From Lewinellaceae bacterium (GTDB lineage Bacteria; Bacteroidota; Bacteroidia; Chitinophagales; Saprospiraceae), in assembly GCA_020636375.1 (NCBI GenBank), contig JACJXZ010000017.1:124001-188000 (forward strand): 64,000 nt of DNA. The letters run 5' to 3'. The notes beneath the pieces were generated by a model. The model ran no database searches, was not told the DNA's origin, and saw only the letters and a list, made by a program, of their open reading frames with translations. Shown here piece by piece: positions 44,492-53,818 of the stretch; positions within the stretch are counted from its first letter, which is position 1; each line of letters begins with the position of its first letter. Position numbers and translations under genes: made by a program.

Positions 44492-44604
44492 GTTTTACTA
44501 CTTTCATTTTGAATGTCTAATTTACCATAATTCTTTTATACGACCGATGCTTTCTCCCTCCTTTTCCCAATTCAAACGCCTGATTGGACAGGAGGGTTTT
44601 GTAT

Positions 44605-44657
44605 TATACTGACGCACGGTTGGTTTTGTCCGTTACAAAACCGGTCGGGTCAGTATA
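44605..44657. repeat. Two-part hairpin downstream of EF-G
   Basis: TATACTGAC (44605-44613) pairs with GTCAGTATA (44649-44657), and GGTTTTGT with ACAAAACC around a CCGTT loop inside. It lies 21 bp after the EF-G stop on the minus strand and may end that transcript, although no T-run follows. Confidence 0.55.
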
Positions 44658-44677
44658 GCAGCCTTGATCAATAAAAG

Positions 44678-46807
44678 TTACCTCAACATAAACCCCTTTC
44701 TTTTCTCCAGCAACCCCTTCGCCACCTGCTCCGGCACCGGCGCGTAATGCGAGAATGTCAGCGCCGCGCCCGCCCGCCCGGAGGTGAGGGTGCGGATTTG
44801 GGCGGCGTAGCCGAACAGCTCGGCCAGGGGTGCCTGCGCTTTGACGATCGTATGGCTGGCCCGCGGCTCCATGCCCTGAGGGATGCCCCGCCGGCGGTTG
44901 AGGTCGCCCATCAGGGCGCCGATGTATTCTTCCGGGGTGCTGATCTCGATCGACATGATGGGCTCCACCAGGATGGGCGCGCCCTGTGAGGCAAAAGCGC
45001 GGAAGGCCTCCCGGGCGCACAGCTCGAAGGCCAGCTCGCTGGAGTCGTGGCTCGCCTGGGCGCCGGTGATGACGGCTTTCAGGCTGTGTACCTCGTAGCC
45101 GGCGAAAATGCCCACCTGCAGCATGTTTTCGAAACCGCGGCGGGCGCCGGCCAGGTATTCCGGTTTGAGGGCCCCTTCCGGCAGGCGGCTTTCGAACTGC
45201 AGGCGGGTGCGCCCCCCCTGGAACTCGGGCCCGTCGAGGAAGGCCGGGCCTGCCGGCCCCAGCTCGAAAGCCAGCTGGGCGTAAAGCGGTTCGCCCACCT
45301 CGCGGCGGTACTCGTAGGTGGCGCTGACGGGCTGGCTCAGCTGTTCTTTGTAGTTGACCTGCGGGCGGCCCAGGTTGGCGTCGAGCTTGAAATCGTCGCG
45401 CAGGCGGTGGGAGATGACCTCCAGGTGCAGCTCGCCCATGCCCCGGATGAGGGTCTGGCCGGTCTCCTCATCTTCGAGCACCTGGAAGGAGGGGTCTTCC
45501 TCTTCGATCTGGTGGAGGGCCTCGTGCAGCTTGTCGATGTCGCGGCTGTGCCGGGCCTCGATGACCATGCCCACGACCGGCTGCGGAAACTGTATGGACT
45601 CCAGGACGATGGGCTTGTCGGGGTCGCAGAGGGTGTCGCCGGTGGCAATATCCTTCACGCCGCCCAGCGCGGCGATGTCGCCGGCGGCTACCTCCCAGAC
45701 GGCGTTGCGCTTGCCACCGTGCAGTTGGTAGAGGTTGGACAGGCGTTCCTTCTCGCCGGTTCGGGGGTTGTATACGCCCTGGCCCCGCCGGGCATGGCCG
45801 GAGTAGACGCGGAAGAAGGCCATCTTGCGGTGCTGGTCGTCGAGGGCGATCTTGAAGACCAGGGCGGCGAAGGGGTCGCCGCCGGTCAGGGAGCGCGTCT
45901 CTTCCTGTCCGCTGCGGGGGTGGGTGCCGCGGACGGCCCCCACGTCCCTGGGCGAGGGCAGGTAGGCGCAGACGGCGTCGAGCGCCATCTGTACGCCCTT
46001 GTTCTTATAGGCGCTGCCACACAGCACGGGCACGATCTCCCGCCGGAGCGTAGCCCGCCGGATGGCCTGCCGGATTTCCGCTTCGGTGATGGCCTCCGGC
46101 TCGTCGAATATTTTGGACAGGATGCCTTCGTCGTATTCGGCCAGGGTCTCCAGCATCTGCTGGCGCGCCGCCGCTGCCGCCTCCCGGATTTCTTCCGGGA
46201 TGGGCAACACGTGTCGCTCTTCCTCCTCCCAGATGGTCGCTTTCTGGCTCACCAGGTCGACGATGCCCCGGAAGAACTCCTCCTCCCCCACCGGTATCTG
46301 CAGGGCCACCGGGCGGGCGGCCAGGCGCCGGCGCATCTGTTCCATTACCTCTTCGAAGTGGGCACCGGGCAGGTCCATCTTGTTGACGAACGCCAGGCGC
46401 GGCACGTGGTAGCGGTCGGCCTGCCGCCAGACCGTTTCCGACTGAGGCTCCACCCCGTGCACTGCGCTGAACAGGACGATCAGCCCGTCGATCACCCGCA
46501 TCGAGCGCTCGACCTCTACGGTGAAGTCGACATGACCAGGCGTGTCGATGATGTTGATGGTGTATTCCGTTTCCCGCCACGGCCAGGAGGTTTGGGTAGC
46601 GGCGGCGGTGATGGTGATGCCGCGCTCCCGCTCCTCCTCCATGAAGTCCATGATGGTGGTGCCGTCGTGCACTTCACCGATGCGGTGGGTGCGGCCGGTA
46701 TAAAAGAGGATGCGTTCGGTGAGGGTGGTCTTTCCCGCGTCGATGTGGGCGGCAATGCCGATGTTGCGCAGTAGCTCCGGGTCGGTTGACTTTTCTTTTT
46801 CTGCCAT
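44678..46807 (-). CDS. fusA: Elongation factor G (paralogue outside the ribosomal operon)
   Basis: EF-G is the GTPase that drives translocation and, with RRF, ribosome recycling. The 709-residue protein has all domains: the G domain with AAHIDAGKTT (residues 19-28), GITITAAATQTSW, DTPGHVDF and NKMD, then domains II-V, ending AQIRTLTSGRAGAALTFSHYAPVP. It is full length and looks intact. It is not accompanied by rpsL, rpsG or tuf, so it is not the str-operon copy; the organism probably has another EF-G. A few residues (FYTGRTHRIGEVHDGTTIMDFMEEERERG) mark it as an EF-G2-like paralogue. The remnant at 43990-44149 shows that a third EF-G sequence was once next to it. Confidence 0.92.
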   Translation of the reverse strand: MAEKEKSTDPELLRNIGIAAHIDAGKTTLTERILFYTGRTHRIGEVHDGTTIMDFMEEERERGITITAAATQTSWPWRETEYTINIIDTPGHVDFTVEVERSMRVIDGLIVLFSAVHGVEPQSETVWRQADRYHVPRLAFVNKMDLPGAHFEEVMEQMRRRLAARPVALQIPVGEEEFFRGIVDLVSQKATIWEEEERHVLPIPEEIREAAAAARQQMLETLAEYDEGILSKIFDEPEAITEAEIRQAIRRATLRREIVPVLCGSAYKNKGVQMALDAVCAYLPSPRDVGAVRGTHPRSGQEETRSLTGGDPFAALVFKIALDDQHRKMAFFRVYSGHARRGQGVYNPRTGEKERLSNLYQLHGGKRNAVWEVAAGDIAALGGVKDIATGDTLCDPDKPIVLESIQFPQPVVGMVIEARHSRDIDKLHEALHQIEEEDPSFQVLEDEETGQTLIRGMGELHLEVISHRLRDDFKLDANLGRPQVNYKEQLSQPVSATYEYRREVGEPLYAQLAFELGPAGPAFLDGPEFQGGRTRLQFESRLPEGALKPEYLAGARRGFENMLQVGIFAGYEVHSLKAVITGAQASHDSSELAFELCAREAFRAFASQGAPILVEPIMSIEISTPEEYIGALMGDLNRRRGIPQGMEPRASHTIVKAQAPLAELFGYAAQIRTLTSGRAGAALTFSHYAPVPEQVAKGLLEKRKGFMLR

Positions 46808-46904
46808 GGTGGTTGGTCTTGAAGATCACCCAAATTACGGAACCCTTTGCGGTTTGACAAATGATATTTCTCAGTGGCGTCCCTTCGAGAATTGTACATC
46901 CAGG

Positions 46905-47812
46905 CTAATCCGGCTTTAAACCGAAATAGATTTCCCGATGCTTAGCCAGCAACTCCTGTGCCGGCCACAACCGATCATCCTTCGGCAGCCATATTCGTTC
47001 TCCCCGGAGTTTGTCGAGGCTGTAAATACTGGGCCGCTCCTCAAATAACTTATCGTTCACCAATATTTCGTAGTCCTGCCCAATCCCGACAAAGCCATGA
47101 TCAAAGGCGGCGTGCAGATTGGCGCATAGCACGATGCCATTCTTTACGCCGTTGTTTCCTGTTTCGAAAAACGGGGCAATGTGGCATACCTGGAGGATTT
47201 GCCCGGGAGGATTCACGTACATGCGCGACATGGCGCAGGTGTTGCCGTAAATTTCCAGCAGAGAGAGCCTGAAATAGGAGTCCCTTACGAAGCTGCTTCG
47301 GGTAGCTGTCGTTGTCCTGTACGGGCGCCTGCCGGTCTTCGAAGAACTCGTATTCGTATTCGGCAAGAGAATATGGTTTGCCGGAAAACACATCCTGCCT
47401 TTTTCCGGGAAAGTAGGTGTTAAGAATAGCCAGGCGTACCAGATCCCGGTTTTCCGGAGATTGCAAAAACGCCCAGACGGTATCATCAAAAGAAGCGACT
47501 GACTGATTTTTCCTGAGATAGCCCTTACTCTTCTCTTCGGTGAGCAACCTTCCGTTTACCAGCACCTTCCACCCCATACCGTCGGACTGCAGGTACCGGA
47601 TGGGATAGTGAATCTTCTTGGTTTTCTTCGGGTCATAGAGTTTATCCCAGTAAGCATCAAAAAGTATAGAGCCCGGTGTCGATGGGAATCTCATTTCGCT
47701 GGAGCTTCAGTTCCTCGATCCAGTCTAATACCGCTAATACCAACAAGGGCTTGTGCGGAGCTAAATCCTTATAACGCCCCAGGTTTTGAAACCGGTCAAG
47801 TATCTCTTTCAT
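46905..47812 (-). pseudogene. HNH endonuclease gene, broken by frameshifts
   Basis: Three frames together give one protein. Frame 1 starts at the ATG at 47812 (MKEILDRFQNLGRYKDLAPHK, then a KPLLVLAVLDWI segment) and stops near 47660. Frame 2 runs from there to about 47300 (DAYWDKLYDPKKTKKIHYPI ... SLAEYEYEFFED). Frame 3 carries the HNH core (LLEIYGNTCAMSRMYV, VCHIAPFFETGNNGVKNGIV, then a LCANLHAAFDHGFVGI segment) to the stop at 46905. The first break sits at an A5 run (47659-47663) where one base fewer restores the frame; the second lies at about 47290-47320. The intact ancestor would be an HNH nuclease of a restriction-like system. Its start overlaps the end of the PAPS-reductase-like pseudogene, so the two formed an operon. 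Confidence 0.85.
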
Positions 47813-48950
47813 CGAATAGTTTTACAAAAACAAGCCGCACACCCCACCCTTCCGCATCCTCCACCCCGAGGATATCGATCAGGCTGTCGGACTGTGCATT
47901 ATTCCGTTGGCGCTCCATGCGCAGGTAATGTTCCTGTTTAATTGCCTGTCGGCGCTCCGGTTGAGAGAGATCTTCAAGCGTTTCGCCCGGCTGCCAGGTA
48001 TAGCCATCCTTTTCGTATACCATTGCCTTTTCATACAACTTCCGGTGGTTCTCGTATAGCCACACCCATTCGATCTTTTGCTGAAAGAAGCAAAAGTAGC
48101 AACCCGACCGGCTCCGGGAATAATGTCCGGTTTTGATTTCCCCCGATCGATCTCCACCTGGTATTCCCGCTTTTCGTAGTAGGCGGGGACACCCACTCCA
48201 CTGTCGCGCAGAATGCGGAAGATGTCGTCTCGCACTAGAACCTCATCGTTATCCACGAGGGGAAAGTGATCAACTTGTGCGAGCGGAAAGTCGGTAGTCT
48301 TCAGAAAGGCGAAAACTACGCGATTGAAGGCTTTGGTGTCCAGGTCCAGTAACTGCTCCAGCTTTTGCTTCTGGGAGAAATGGAGCGAAATGGGCTCTTC
48401 CGCAACCTCAATCAGGCGTTTGGTATGGGGAGATTCGCCGGCGTATTCGACATATAAACCCTTTATAAAAGGAATTTGCGCATTGGTTAATACTTTTCGT
48501 ACCACATCCTCACTCCAGATATTTTTCCGGAAAGGGAAGATGGACTGAATATTAGGGCGCTTGGAAATATAGCCTTCGCGTTCTTCATCGCCCCGTATGC
48601 CTACATAAGATATGACCGGGTACTCCCCGGCAATGAACTTTCGAAGGGATCAAGCTTCAGCTTTTTCGTACACCAACGGGCCCATTGCGGAGGGTAGGTA
48701 ACCACCGTATACTTCTAGAAAATGGTCGAAAGGGGGTTCCGGACTATCTTTCGCAGCTTCAAGCCTGACAATAGATTGTCCGAGGTAAACTTCGAGGTTT
48801 TGATCAAAGTGTAGGTCTCGTCGAGCTCTTTGCCTGTATCACAGGTGTAGTATTCAACCGGGAGGTCCGGATGCTTATCTTTTAGGTAGATTGCCAAAGC
48901 AGCGCTGTCCTTACCCCTGATATGCCGAGCGCGTGTTTTACCTGAGACAT
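47796..48950 (-). pseudogene. PAPS-reductase/DndC-like PP-loop gene, broken by at least five frameshifts
   Basis: The ancestral reading begins at the ATG at 48950 (MSQVKHALGIS, then GGKDSAALAIYLKDKHPDLP). It continues in successive frames with LEVYLGQSIVRL, QWARWCTKKLKLDPFE, EYPVISYVGIRGDEEREGYI, SRSGCYFCFFQQKIEWVWLY and LEDLSQPERRQAIKQEH, ending DERDT at 47796. Frame changes fall near 48915 (a G4 run that needs a fifth G to restore the SGGKDS PP-loop), 48800, 48690, 48640 and 48110-48130. The family shares the ATP-pyrophosphatase fold of PAPS reductase and DndC; DndC takes part in DNA phosphorothioation. The Cys motifs W-C-T and C-Y-F-C could hold an iron-sulfur cluster. Function in the intact relatives with an HNH partner is not established; a defence role is inference. 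Confidence 0.85.
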
Positions 48951-49115
48951 CACAAAAATTCTTTTTAATGGCTTTGTCCATCCAACAAATTTAAACTAAG
49001 TTACGCCCATAACAAACCCCAACCCAAGATAATGCTCCCTCCTCAGTTTTTCAACTCCGCCCACCCGCCCATCTCCCCGAGCGCTCAATTTTCCTTACCT
49101 TCCCCCTAAAAAGCC

Positions 49116-50471
49116 ATGGACAAAGCCCTCCCCTTCATCCCCCGCTGGAAGTCCCTGCGCAATTCCCTGCGCTTCAGCTATAATCCCATCGCCGCTCTCG
49201 ACCAGTATGTGGCGGAATACGGGCACACCTTCCGGTTTTACCTGGGCGGCATGGTCCCGGGCATACTCACCACCGACCCCGGCCTGGCCCGGCACGTCCT
49301 GCAGAAGGAACACCGCAAGTGGCGGAAGTCGCCCATCCAGACCGAGCGCATGGGCCACTTCCTGGGCAACGGCCTGCTGACCAGCGACGGCGACTACTGG
49401 CTGCGGCAGCGCCGCCTGATCCAGCCGGGCTTTCACCGCAATCGACTGGCTGCCCTGACGGCCGTCATGAACCGGGAGATCGACGATTTCCTGGACAGGC
49501 GGTTCGAACCCGCCCTGTCCGCCGGCCAGCCCGTGGATATGGCGCCCCTGATGATGGAACTGGCCTTCCGGGTGGTGGCTAAATCGCTCTTCACCACCGA
49601 CCTCCGGGAAGAAGATCTCTCCTTGATGGGCGATGCGGTGTCGGCCGTGCAGGCCTTCATCGCCCGCACGTTCCGGCAGCCTTACCTGATCCCCTGGTTC
49701 CGCTTCCGGGGGCTGTACCGGGAACACGAGGGGCTGGCGGATAATTTTGACGGCATTATCCTGAATTACATCCAGGCACGGAGGCAATCGGGCGAGCGGC
49801 AGGACGACCTGCTGCAGATGCTGCTCGACGCCCGCTACGAAGATACCGGCCAGGGCATGACGGACCGGCAACTGGTGGAAGAAAGCGCGATCCTCTTCGC
49901 CGCCGGGCACGAGACCACCGCCAATGCCCTTTCCTGGGCCTGGCACCTGCTGAGCAACCATCCGGAAACAGCCGACCGCCTGCGCCGGGAACACCAGGCA
50001 GTGCTGGGCGGCCGCGAACCGGGATTCGAAACCCTGCCTCAGCTACAGTACACCCAACAGGTGATCGACGAGGCCATGCGCCTCTATCCGCCCGCCTGGA
50101 TCACCGACCGCCTCTGCGTAGAAGACGATGAATATGAAGGGCTGCCCCTGCCCGGAGGGAGCCGCGTAGTGGTTTATATCTGGGGCATCCACCGCCGGGC
50201 CGGCCTGTGGGAGGCCCCGGAGGCCTTCCGGCCCGAACGCTTCGGGCGGGAACAGAAAAAAGAATACCATCCTTTCGCTTACCTGCCTTTTGGCGGAGGC
50301 CCGAGGCTCTGCATCGGCAATAATTTCGCATTGATGGAAATGCAACTGGTCCTGGTGAAAATGCTGCAGCGATTTGTAGTGGAACCGGCCCCCGGCTGCG
50401 AGCCGGAGCTGCAACCGCTGATCACCCTGCGGCCGCGGAATGGCGTGAAGGTGAGCGTGAGAAAGCGATGA
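49116..50471 (+). CDS. Cytochrome P450
   Basis: The 451-residue protein is a bacterial P450 monooxygenase of the CYP102/CYP4-like class without a reductase domain. Visible motifs are the I-helix AGHETTANALSWAW, the K-helix E-x-x-R in IDEAMRLYPPAW, and the heme loop FGGGPRLCIGNNFALMEMQLV, with the heme-ligand Cys near residue 400. No signal peptide or membrane anchor is present, so it should be cytoplasmic and need a separate ferredoxin or flavodoxin system, none of which is encoded nearby. The substrate cannot be predicted; a fatty acid or terpenoid is a reasonable guess for this subgroup. Confidence 0.95.
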   Translation: MDKALPFIPRWKSLRNSLRFSYNPIAALDQYVAEYGHTFRFYLGGMVPGILTTDPGLARHVLQKEHRKWRKSPIQTERMGHFLGNGLLTSDGDYWLRQRRLIQPGFHRNRLAALTAVMNREIDDFLDRRFEPALSAGQPVDMAPLMMELAFRVVAKSLFTTDLREEDLSLMGDAVSAVQAFIARTFRQPYLIPWFRFRGLYREHEGLADNFDGIILNYIQARRQSGERQDDLLQMLLDARYEDTGQGMTDRQLVEESAILFAAGHETTANALSWAWHLLSNHPETADRLRREHQAVLGGREPGFETLPQLQYTQQVIDEAMRLYPPAWITDRLCVEDDEYEGLPLPGGSRVVVYIWGIHRRAGLWEAPEAFRPERFGREQKKEYHPFAYLPFGGGPRLCIGNNFALMEMQLVLVKMLQRFVVEPAPGCEPELQPLITLRPRNGVKVSVRKR

Positions 50472-50504
50472 ATTTGCCAAGCCTATCTAATACTACTTTG
50501 TTAA

Positions 50505-50760
50505 CTTAACACAGAGGCCGCAAAGTAGAACTAAGCAGGGGGCAACGCCACCTGTAAAGACGCACAACCGTAGCCGGCGCACTGAAAGGGCAGCATCATT
50601 GAGCTGGAATATGATGGTCCCGTCTGTCCATTAGCCGGGTAAACTTTCATCATGATACACGGGGCGATGCCCCATGCTAAAACATATTGACCTCCGGCAT
50701 GCGCCGGAGCAGGCTTTTCAGGCCGAGCCGGCTATGTGGCGCTACCTGAAACCTGCATCT
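50505..50760. repeat. Repeat-rich intergenic region with one CCCGTC/GCCGGGTAAA motif (gap 50472-50851)
   Basis: CCCGTC (50619-50624), a 9-base spacer and GCCGGGTAAA (50634-50643) form one copy of the dispersed motif. Complementary ATGATGG and TTTCATCAT flank it. Further on, GGGGCGATGCCCC (50663-50675) and CTCCGGCATGCGCCGGAG (50693-50710) are short hairpins. CACAGAGGCCGCAAAG at about 50511-50526 is a CCACAGAG-type unit. No gene is seen in the 380-bp gap. Confidence 0.45.
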
Positions 50761-50851
50761 TAGAGCTTTTTACACGGAGACAAATCGCAACTGCGCCCAC
50801 CATGCGCAACCAACGCCCTCCATACCGCTAATAACCAAACAACCAGGCCGG

Positions 50852-53242
50852 TCAGCCCTCACAACACTGCTCCCCCACATCCACCGTCACGCGCAGAGCC
50901 CTCAGCCCCTCCACGCCCTGTAGTTTGCCGATGGGCAGCTCCTCGATGTCCGGCAGGATGAGCTTCCGGCTGGCCAGGAAGCGCAGGTACTCCATGTACT
51001 CTATCCGGTCCTTTTCGGCAGCGTAGACGATGGCCAGCTTGCCGGGCGCGCGGAGCCGCTCTTCGGTGCCGTCGACCAGGGCCTTGTCGACCCGCTTTTT
51101 AATGATCTCGTAGCGGATGTTGTAGGCGCCGTCCACATCGAAGCGCTTTTCATCCATCCGGAAACGGATGTCGATGGGGTTGCTGTAAACGAAGATCATC
51201 TGCGCGGTATCCAGCGGCAGGGGCAGTTGTTTTTTCAACTCCGCCAGCTGTCGGGTGACCGTACACATCGCCATGAGTTGCCACAGGCGGAGGTTGCTGA
51301 GCTGCAGGATGTCGAACTGTCCTTTGGGAAGGAGGGACTGCCCGGCGTAGATCTCGAATTCCACCCCGTCGGTCTTGTACTTTTCGAAATAGTGCGGCAG
51401 CATTTCCTGAGCGGCCTCGTCCTCCTGTTCGAGATGGCGGGAGATGTATTCATTGATCATGGCGACGCTGTCCTCGTAAGCTTTCCGCTTGTTGTAGACG
51501 ACGCCCAGGCGGGGGTCCAGCTGACGGAAGTACGCCTCTGCCAGGCGCACGGCTTCCGGCGAGTGCTGCCCCATCTGCCGGAGCAGGGGGTGAGCTTCCT
51601 GGCGCAGGAACTCCATGACCCGGCTTTCGTCATTGGAGGAAAAACTCTCGCGGAGGCAGGATGCATACTCGCGGGCCCGGAACAGGAACTGCTCCACGAT
51701 GGGAAAGGGCAGCAGGCCGGAGATGGCCAGGAGGGCTTTTTCCAGGCGGCGCAGGTTGTCCAGCAGGTCAGCCTGGATGGCGGCGTTGCGAATATTGCTG
51801 GAATTGACAATATCCGCCTGCGCATACAGCGGATATACCTCTTTGAACACGATCGGCCGGGCGGTGCCTTTCCGCCCTTTGCTGCGTTCTTCGAGCAGGG
51901 CGAAGGCGTTTTCTAAAAACTGCCACTCCACGCTGGGGTGCAGGGTGGTGTACTGCTCGCGGATAATGGCTTCCACTTCGTTGTTGAGTTCCTCCCGCCG
52001 CCGTTCGATGGCCAGGGTGAACAAGGGCGCCAGTTCGGCGGCCTTCAGGGCCGTGACCTTGCTGAGGGCGTGGGCCTCGGCGGCACCCAGCTCCAGAAAG
52101 CCGGCCAGCTTTCCCTTTTTGTTCCTGAGGGGAAAGATGATGATGCTGCGGATGCCGGAATTGAGCAGCTCGGCCTCTACTTCCGTGGCCTCTTCCAGTT
52201 GGGTGAGGTCCTCCACCAACAGCGGCTCTTGCTGTTGCAGGGCCTGCTGGTAAATGCAATCCTCAGTTTGAAAGAAATCTTCCTCCACTTGCCCCAGAAG
52301 GGGGTGAGCTACCTTGTATTTGCGGGCGGAGCAGAGGTTGCCCTTCTCGTTCGTTGCCGACAACCCCAGCCGGATGGCCGGCTTTTGCAGGGCGGTGCGG
52401 ACCAGCTCCTCCAGGTGAGCGATCTTCTGCGGGTCGACCACCACGTCTTTTTCCAGCAACTGATACCTGATCCGGGAAAGGGCGGCCTCTTCAGTAATCT
52501 CGGTGTGGTATTCGGCGATGAACCCCTGAAATTCAAACCGGTCCGGCGGCAGGTACTCCAGCCATTGCCTCCAGTTCATGGGATCGTTGACCAGCTGGTT
52601 GATCTGCCGGCTGCTCAGCTTCGGCAGCGGTTTCACCGGAAGGACATCGATAAAGGAAAGGTTGTGGACGCACTTGAAATGGCGCTCCAGGGCCTGCCCC
52701 GGCAGCCGCAGGGTGGCGGTGAGCGGCGCCTCCACCTTGAGCGCCTGGCCGTAAAATTTGTTGAGGATGATCGAACAGGCGGCATTGATGATAAAACTGG
52801 ACACCCGGTCGGGCTGCCCGTCCAGGCAGTACTCAAAGCACCCGTCCTCCCGGAGCAGCCGGCGGAGCGCTTCGGTCTGATAGATGGCATTGACGTCCAG
52901 CGGCTTGAAGGCCCGCCCCAGGCTGAACGCTTCCTGCCCGTCCGGGAAGACGGTAGACAACAATAAATCTACTAAATCGACATGGCTCTCGAGGGCGCCA
53001 AGGTTATCCACCGGCTGTAGCAATACCGGCGCCTGTTCCACCTTGTCGAGAATGAACTGAAGCAGGGAGGCCCGGCCCGGGCGCTCCTCCCGGCTGGCCT
53101 GCTCCTTCAAATGATGGATGAGCGGAAGGAAACTCAGGCGGGAGGCATAGGGCATGATCTCCAGGGCTGTACCTGTTTCCGGAGTTGATGCGCCGGCCGG
53201 CTGCACAGCCGGCCCTGGTGATGTCGGGTGAATGGCGGTCAT
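50852..53242 (-). CDS. GAF-domain protein of unknown function
   Basis: The 796-residue protein has a GAF-like domain at about residues 280-410 (IRLGLSATNEKGNLCSARKY ... SIIIFPLRNKKGKLAGFLELG), which in other proteins binds small ligands or tetrapyrroles. The rest, including a long helical C-terminal half, has no domain I recognise; no histidine kinase, GGDEF or HTH motif is present. It has no signal peptide or membrane helix. The start at 53242 precedes a Pro-rich N-terminal stretch, and a later start (Met-30, MPYASRLSFLPL) is possible. An FNR-type palindrome lies at 53708-53721, about 470 bp upstream. Confidence 0.8.
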   Translation of the reverse strand: MTAIHPTSPGPAVQPAGASTPETGTALEIMPYASRLSFLPLIHHLKEQASREERPGRASLLQFILDKVEQAPVLLQPVDNLGALESHVDLVDLLLSTVFPDGQEAFSLGRAFKPLDVNAIYQTEALRRLLREDGCFEYCLDGQPDRVSSFIINAACSIILNKFYGQALKVEAPLTATLRLPGQALERHFKCVHNLSFIDVLPVKPLPKLSSRQINQLVNDPMNWRQWLEYLPPDRFEFQGFIAEYHTEITEEAALSRIRYQLLEKDVVVDPQKIAHLEELVRTALQKPAIRLGLSATNEKGNLCSARKYKVAHPLLGQVEEDFFQTEDCIYQQALQQQEPLLVEDLTQLEEATEVEAELLNSGIRSIIIFPLRNKKGKLAGFLELGAAEAHALSKVTALKAAELAPLFTLAIERRREELNNEVEAIIREQYTTLHPSVEWQFLENAFALLEERSKGRKGTARPIVFKEVYPLYAQADIVNSSNIRNAAIQADLLDNLRRLEKALLAISGLLPFPIVEQFLFRAREYASCLRESFSSNDESRVMEFLRQEAHPLLRQMGQHSPEAVRLAEAYFRQLDPRLGVVYNKRKAYEDSVAMINEYISRHLEQEDEAAQEMLPHYFEKYKTDGVEFEIYAGQSLLPKGQFDILQLSNLRLWQLMAMCTVTRQLAELKKQLPLPLDTAQMIFVYSNPIDIRFRMDEKRFDVDGAYNIRYEIIKKRVDKALVDGTEERLRAPGKLAIVYAAEKDRIEYMEYLRFLASRKLILPDIEELPIGKLQGVEGLRALRVTVDVGEQCCEG

Positions 53243-53497
53243 AGGGGCGATTTGGTTCTAATATTCAAAAAAATCGGGGGAAGAGCATCAGCCTTCCCCC
53301 CCCTGATAAGAAACACCCTAAAAACTACCGTATTATGTAGATCGTTTTCATATGGATTTGGTGCGAAACAACAAAAACAGCCGGGTGATCAAAACAAAAT
53401 TAAGTGTTGGGTGATTTCCTGTTTCTTTTGCCGGGTGGCTGTTTTTCGCTGTTATCTTTAAGTCGGGTGTTCGGGGCCTCAGGTTACACTTTCAAGG

Positions 53498-53680
53498 CAT
53501 TTTTTACAACTATTTAGGTGGGCCTGATGCCTTTGCCACGAAGACACAAAAACTCCAAGATTACACCAAGGCTTCGTGCAATCCCGTCTAGCCAGCCGGG
53601 TAAACTTTGTGTCTTGGAGTCTTTGTGGCAATAAAACCGGTTAGATGGCAGACCACCTAAATAGTTACCATTTTTTACAA
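53498..53680. repeat. Palindromic composite element flanked by a 12-bp direct repeat
   Basis: CATTTTTTACAA occurs at 53498-53509 and again at 53669-53680. Just inside, AACTATTTAGGTGG on the left is inverted as CCACCTAAATAGTT on the right. Further in, GCCACGAAGACACAAAAACT and the reverse complement of GCCACAAAGACTCCAAGACA pair. The centre holds CCCGTC (53583-53588), 6 bases and GCCGGGTAAA (53595-53604). The structure looks like an inserted element with direct target repeats. It occupies part of the 576-bp gap 53243-53818; 53243-53497 shows no gene. Confidence 0.55.
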
Positions 53681-53707
53681 AAGTCGGTGTATTTTTTCCT
53701 GCGATCC

Positions 53708-53721
53708 TTGATCTGTATCAA
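53708..53721. promoter_or_regulatory. FNR/CRP-type palindrome TTGAT-N4-ATCAA
   Basis: TTGATCTGTATCAA matches the FNR/ANR-type consensus TTGAT-N4-ATCAA exactly, and extends by one more complementary pair on each side. It lies between two minus-strand genes and upstream of the GAF-domain gene, though nearly 470 bp from its start. A regulator of that type is not in the window. Confidence 0.4.
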
Positions 53722-53818
53722 GAATTCATCCGTTTGATGCGCGAAGGAGCGGCATACCCCTATTCAGGATTAGTTTTTATTGATGTAAATCCCGCTATGT
53801 GATATAAACATACCCGGG

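Noticed and set aside
45047..46774. 575-codon plus-strand frame
   Set aside because: It is a shadow of the EF-G gene, with a composition caused by GC-rich codons.
46905..48950. Reading the PAPS-like and HNH frames as several small separate genes
   Set aside because: The frames are contiguous parts of two proteins with conserved motifs in the right order; separate short genes would lack starts and complete domains.
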